DNA from: Nakamurella flava
GTDB taxonomy: Bacteria > Actinomycetota > Actinomycetes > Mycobacteriales > Nakamurellaceae
Assembly: GCF_005298075.1 (NCBI RefSeq)
Contig: NZ_SZZH01000001.1
Span: 62,001 to 126,000 of the forward strand
DNA: 64,000 bases
Reading direction: 5' to 3'
This document shows, piece by piece, positions 61,279-64,000 of the stretch. The translations under genes and the position numbers were made by a program. Position 1 is the first letter of the stretch; each line of letters starts with the position of its first letter. The notes below the pieces were generated by a model. The model ran no database searches. It saw only the letters and a list, made by a program, of their open reading frames with translations, and was not told where the DNA came from.

Positions 61279-62091
61279 TCAGTCCAGGATCAGCGTGGTG
61301 GTGTCCTCGGCCGCCGGGGGCGTCACGGCGGCCGTCTCGCTGGCCTCCGTCGCGCGCAGGGCCGCGCCGACGATGCCGGCGTTGTTGATCAGCTGGGCCA
61401 CCGCCAGCGGGGTCCGGCACTTCAGGTGGGGCACCCACTTGTCCGGCTTCTTGGAGATGCCGCCGCCCAGGATGATCAGCTTGGGCCAGAGCAGGTTCTC
61501 GAGGTGCGAGAGGTACTTGGAGGCCCGCTTGGCCCACTGCTCCCAGCTCAGGTCGTCGCGTTCCCGCGCCGACGCCGCCGCCTTGGTCTCCGCGTCGTGC
61601 CCGTCCAGCTCGATGTGCCCGAGCTCGGCGTTCGGGACCAGCCGACCGTCGTTGATGAGCGCGATGCCGATGCCGGTGCCGAACGTCACCATGATGACCA
61701 GGCCGGAGATCCCACGGCCGGCGCCGTAGCGGGCCTCGGCCAGGCCGGCCGCGTCGGCGTCGTTCAGGACCGTCACCGGACCGGGGAGCTGGGGCTCCAT
61801 GGCCTTCTGCAGTGACGTGTCGATCCACGACTTGTCGACGTTGGCGGCGGTCTTGACCACCCCGTCCAGGACGACGCCGGGGAACGCGACGCCGAACGGC
61901 CCGCTGTAGTCGAAGTGCGCGGCCACCTTGCCGGCGGTCTCGGCCACCGAGTCCGGGGTGGCCGGCTGCGGTGTGTCCAGCCGGAAGCGCTCGCCGATGA
62001 GCACACCGCCCCGCAGGTCGACGATGCCGCCCTTGATGCCCGTACCGCCGATGTCGATGCCGAACGCGACGTCCGGTGAAGTGGTGGACAC
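61279..62091 (-). CDS. ppgK: Polyphosphate glucokinase
   Basis: This ROK-family kinase phosphorylates glucose using inorganic polyphosphate (and ATP). The 270-residue protein has the phosphate-1 loop FGIDIGGTGIKGGIVD, the substrate region NVDKSWIDTSLQ and phosphate-2 TFGTGIGIALINDGRLVPNAELGHIELDGHDAE, the latter diagnostic of PPGK. The Lys-rich SKKPDKWVPHLKC segment near the C-terminus matches the family. The GTG start at 62091 has AAGGAG 7 nt upstream. Its position next to sigA is conserved in mycobacteria and many actinobacteria. No inositol monophosphatase gene separates it from the next one, unlike in M. tuberculosis. Confidence 0.96.
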   Translation of the reverse strand: MSTTSPDVAFGIDIGGTGIKGGIVDLRGGVLIGERFRLDTPQPATPDSVAETAGKVAAHFDYSGPFGVAFPGVVLDGVVKTAANVDKSWIDTSLQKAMEPQLPGPVTVLNDADAAGLAEARYGAGRGISGLVIMVTFGTGIGIALINDGRLVPNAELGHIELDGHDAETKAAASARERDDLSWEQWAKRASKYLSHLENLLWPKLIILGGGISKKPDKWVPHLKCRTPLAVAQLINNAGIVGAALRATEASETAAVTPPAAEDTTTLILD

Positions 62092-62259
62092 ACCCGCTCC
62101 TTCATGCCTGGACCGCAGGGGTCTGGACCTGGGGAGTCGTCCGCCGAGGCGGTGACCCGCCCGCGGGGGGTCGCGGGCACCGCGAGCGTAGCGAGCACCA
62201 CCGGTCGCGGCGCGGGAGGCCGACCGACCGAACCCGACCGGGTCGGCGCGGGCGCCTGG

Positions 62260-63006
62260 TCAGCTCGCGCAGGCCGCCGTGGGCAGAGCCGGAATGGGCG
62301 GCAGCGGCTTGGCTGATGCGGTCTGGCCCTCGATGACCGCCGGCGGCTGGGCGGCCTCCCGGATGGCGCTGAGCTCGCTCTTCACGTCGTCGGGGATGGC
62401 CGCGTAGAGGTACCGCCCGCCCAGGGCCAGATCGACCGTGTCGTCGACCCGGCTGTCCTGGACCAGCTGGGCGCACGGCGAGATCAGCAGCACCGTGCGG
62501 GCGGCCGCCGCACCGGCCGGCCCGAAGCGGATCTGGGCCACGCAGCGCAGGTCACCGGCCGGGTAGAGGGGGTCGTTCGAGCCGTCCCGGATCGATTCGA
62601 AGCCGACCACCCGCAGCTCGTCGGTCACGGCCTTGGCCTGTCCCCGCACCGGGCTCGCGTTGTACACCTGCAGTGCAACGGTGCTCGGGTTGGCCGGTCG
62701 GACCGACTCCAGCGCGGAGTGGTCGAGGTAGGCCCCGAGGGTGGTCGGGGCCGACGGGGTCGAGCTGGTCGTCTCCGTGGACGACTCGCTCGGGGTGGCG
62801 CCGTCGGTGGCCGAGGCCTGGCTGCGGGTGGTGGCCGCGGTGGTCGCCGGCACCGGTCCCGGTTGGTTGCAGGCCGCGCTGTTCTCGGCCGACGGACGCA
62901 GCACGGGAAACCAGGCGACGATCGCGCCGACCAGCAGGACCCCGACGATCACGAGCACCGGCAGGTAGCGGCGGCGCCGGCGATCGGGGGCGGATTCGGC
63001 GCTCAC
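62260..63006 (-). CDS. cei: Cei-like envelope protein with LytR C-terminal-type domain
   Basis: This 248-residue membrane-anchored protein has a basic N-terminus, one helix (about residues 14-34, YLPVLVIVGVLLVGAIVAW) and a Ser/Thr-rich linker to about residue 85. The extracytoplasmic domain reads STVALQVYNASPVRGQAKAVTDELRVVGFESI, typical of LytR_C domains. Its position divergent from DUF4193 and beside ppgK/sigA matches the M. tuberculosis envelope-integrity gene cei. The start GTG at 63006 has AGGAGG 8 nt upstream; a longer frame to 63543 is rejected. Two Cys pairs could form disulfides outside the cell. The precise role in wall integrity is inferred from synteny. Confidence 0.82.
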   Translation of the reverse strand: MSAESAPDRRRRRYLPVLVIVGVLLVGAIVAWFPVLRPSAENSAACNQPGPVPATTAATTRSQASATDGATPSESSTETTSSTPSAPTTLGAYLDHSALESVRPANPSTVALQVYNASPVRGQAKAVTDELRVVGFESIRDGSNDPLYPAGDLRCVAQIRFGPAGAAAARTVLLISPCAQLVQDSRVDDTVDLALGGRYLYAAIPDDVKSELSAIREAAQPPAVIEGQTASAKPLPPIPALPTAACAS

Positions 63007-63541
63007 CCGGTGGTCCTCCTGCGTCTTGTCCGTCGGTCCGGGGCGATCCCCGCCCGCGGTGTCGTCCGTCGGTCGGGTTCGCCCGGGCCGCAGTTGTCGT
63101 GCGGTCCTCGCCCGCGTCCGGCCGTCGTGCCCGGGGCATTGTCGACCGGGGCGGCCCGGTTCAGGGTAGAGGCGCGCCGCCCCGACGCCGGCCAGCTGCC
63201 GGTCGCCACGGCGGGTCGACGGGGAAATCCGACGACCCGCAACCCACCCCGGTGCCGCAACCGTCCGGGCATCGGCTACCCTCCCCCCGCCGGTCGGCCC
63301 CGATGGTCGTTGGGCGGACGGGTACGTGTCGGGCACAAAACAGACGGTGCCGGCGTTACGTCTGCGCCCACCGCGAGCGGGGGCGGTCCTGAACGGTTCG
63401 CCGGACGAGCCAACGGGCTGATCCGGGGGAACAACAGCAGGGCAGATGCCGGTCCCCGGCGGACAGCACTCGCCGGGCCGGTCAGGACGACGCTCGGAAC
63501 AGAACCGAAGACGCAGCAGTACGAAGCGAGAGCAGGCAACC
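63007..63541. promoter_or_regulatory. Divergent intergenic region between cei and the DUF4193 gene
   Basis: This 535-bp region holds the start regions of two divergent genes. I see no additional gene: the open frames here are Arg/Pro-rich and lack ribosome sites. Promoter elements cannot be assigned with confidence; TACCCT around 63275-63280 is the only -10-like hexamer noted. Confidence 0.3.
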
Positions 63542-63841
63542 ATGGCAACCGATTACGACGCCCCACGGCGCAACGAGAGCGACGAGGCCTCCGAGGATTC
63601 GCTCGAGGAACTCAAGGCTCGACGCAACGAGGCGCAGTCGTCCGTCGTCGACGTCGACGAGGGCGACACCGCGGAGAGCTTCGAGCTCCCCGGCGCCGAC
63701 CTGTCCGGTGAGGAACTCACCGTCAAGGTCATCCCCAAGCAGGCCGATGAGTTCACCTGCACGTCCTGCTTCCTGGTGCAGCACCGCAGCCGGCTCGCCA
63801 ACCCCTCGGGTGGCCAGCTGATCTGCGTCGACTGTGCCTGA
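63542..63841 (+). CDS. DUF4193-family protein with C-terminal zinc ribbon
   Basis: This 99-residue protein is conserved in nearly all actinobacteria. An acidic N-terminal half (NESDEASEDSLEELKARR) is followed by ELTVKVIPKQADEFTCTSCFLVQHRSRLA and GGQLICVDCA, so two CxxC pairs form a probable zinc ribbon. The start ATG at 63542 lies inside a longer open frame from 63446, but that prefix is Arg-rich. It is the counterpart of the M. tuberculosis gene next to cei and sigA. A role connected with transcription has been suggested by context for such small zinc proteins, but nothing in the sequence proves it. It overlaps the next gene by 8 bp. Confidence 0.93.
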   Translation: MATDYDAPRRNESDEASEDSLEELKARRNEAQSSVVDVDEGDTAESFELPGADLSGEELTVKVIPKQADEFTCTSCFLVQHRSRLANPSGGQLICVDCA

Positions 63842-64000
63842 TCAGGTCGAGTCGACCGGCCGGGCCGCCGGGCAGGTGGCCGAGTTCCACCGCGCCTACG
63901 GCCTGCCGGTCCGCACGGTTCCGTCCGCGGCGGTCGACCTGTCCGAGGTCACCCTGCGGCAGTCGCTCATCGAGGAGGAGGTGGCCGAACTGGCCGCCGC
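63834..64000 (+). CDS. All-alpha NTP-pyrophosphatase-like protein (MazG/HisE-type), C-terminus cut
   Basis: The frame begins with GTG at 63834, overlapping the DUF4193 stop by 8 bp, and runs off the right edge after 55 residues. The visible part reads VAEFHRAYGLPVRTVPSAAVDL and LRQSLIEEEVAELA. The first segment and the E-E-E-V-A-E metal-binding helix are typical of MazG-like/phosphoribosyl-ATP-pyrophosphohydrolase-like proteins that hydrolyse nucleoside triphosphates. The second metal motif (ExxD) lies outside the window, so activity and length cannot be judged. No ribosome binding site is seen; coupling to the preceding gene would explain that. Confidence 0.7.
   Translation, partial: MPDQVESTGRAAGQVAEFHRAYGLPVRTVPSAAVDLSEVTLRQSLIEEEVAELAA

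Overview
The window is a dense, very GC-rich stretch with strong C/G bias at third codon positions, many GTG starts, 4-bp stop/start overlaps and leaderless-type promoters. This points to a high-GC actinobacterium. The gene set (IdeR, SigB, SigA, polyphosphate glucokinase, and the DUF3039, DUF3099, DUF4193 and DUF7455 families) fits the Frankia/Nakamurella/Geodermatophilus side of the phylum better than Streptomyces, but I cannot place it to genus. The order sigA - ppgK - cei-like - DUF4193 at the right end, with sigB, ideR, DUF3039 and a YihY-family gene further left, resembles the Mycobacterium tuberculosis sigA-sigB-ideR neighbourhood. This looks like a conserved core block that has been spread apart by accessory modules.

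Layout from left to right. 1-3.3 kb: a cut-off universal-stress-like protein, an SLC13/ArsB-type carrier and a type-B carboxylesterase. 3.4-8.1 kb: a mannitol unit made of a divergent FCD/GntR regulator, a PTS EIICB, two tandem EIIA genes and mannitol-1-phosphate dehydrogenase. The two divergent promoters and a direct-repeat operator can be read directly. 8.1-15.5 kb: gamma-glutamyltransferase, an MFS carrier, a sirtuin, a cation/proton antiporter and a glutathione-independent formaldehyde dehydrogenase. 15.5-29.9 kb: IdeR, a rhodanese, a DUF3500 lipoprotein, a TIM-barrel isomerase, an AcuC-type deacetylase fused by overlap to a Pat-type protein acetyltransferase, an ECF sigma/Ogt pair, SigB with a SigE/SigH-type promoter, D-aminoacyl-tRNA deacylase, a methyltransferase and an HhH-GPD repair protein. 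30-36.9 kb: pseudouridine catabolism (psuK-psuG), small conserved actinobacterial proteins, a YihY protein and a DEAD/DEAH-type helicase. 37.4-43.5 kb: the cydABDC cytochrome bd operon. 43.6-48.6 kb: a flavin oxidase/amino-acid permease pair, a small LuxR-type regulator and a BlaI/M56 pair with its operator. 48.6-52.3 kb: a cobalamin riboswitch in front of an ABC importer.

The most interesting stretch is 53.6-59.6 kb. A 61-residue peptide with a textbook double-glycine leader is followed by an HlyD-like adaptor, a C39-peptidase ABC exporter and a second, long ABC exporter. This is the architecture called NHLP/NHLM bacteriocin export. No modification enzyme or obvious immunity gene is seen nearby, and the predicted 21-residue mature peptide has no Cys and is cationic and amphipathic. 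It is therefore a candidate uncharacterised, possibly unmodified, exported peptide. The window ends with SigA, PpgK, a Cei-like protein, DUF4193 and the start of an all-alpha NTP-pyrophosphatase-like gene.

Several local control circuits can be read: a GntR operator covering both divergent -35 boxes, a possible Rex site before cydA, a BlaI dyad, a B12 riboswitch and an ECF-type promoter for sigB. No tRNA, rRNA, CRISPR array or insertion sequence was recognised.
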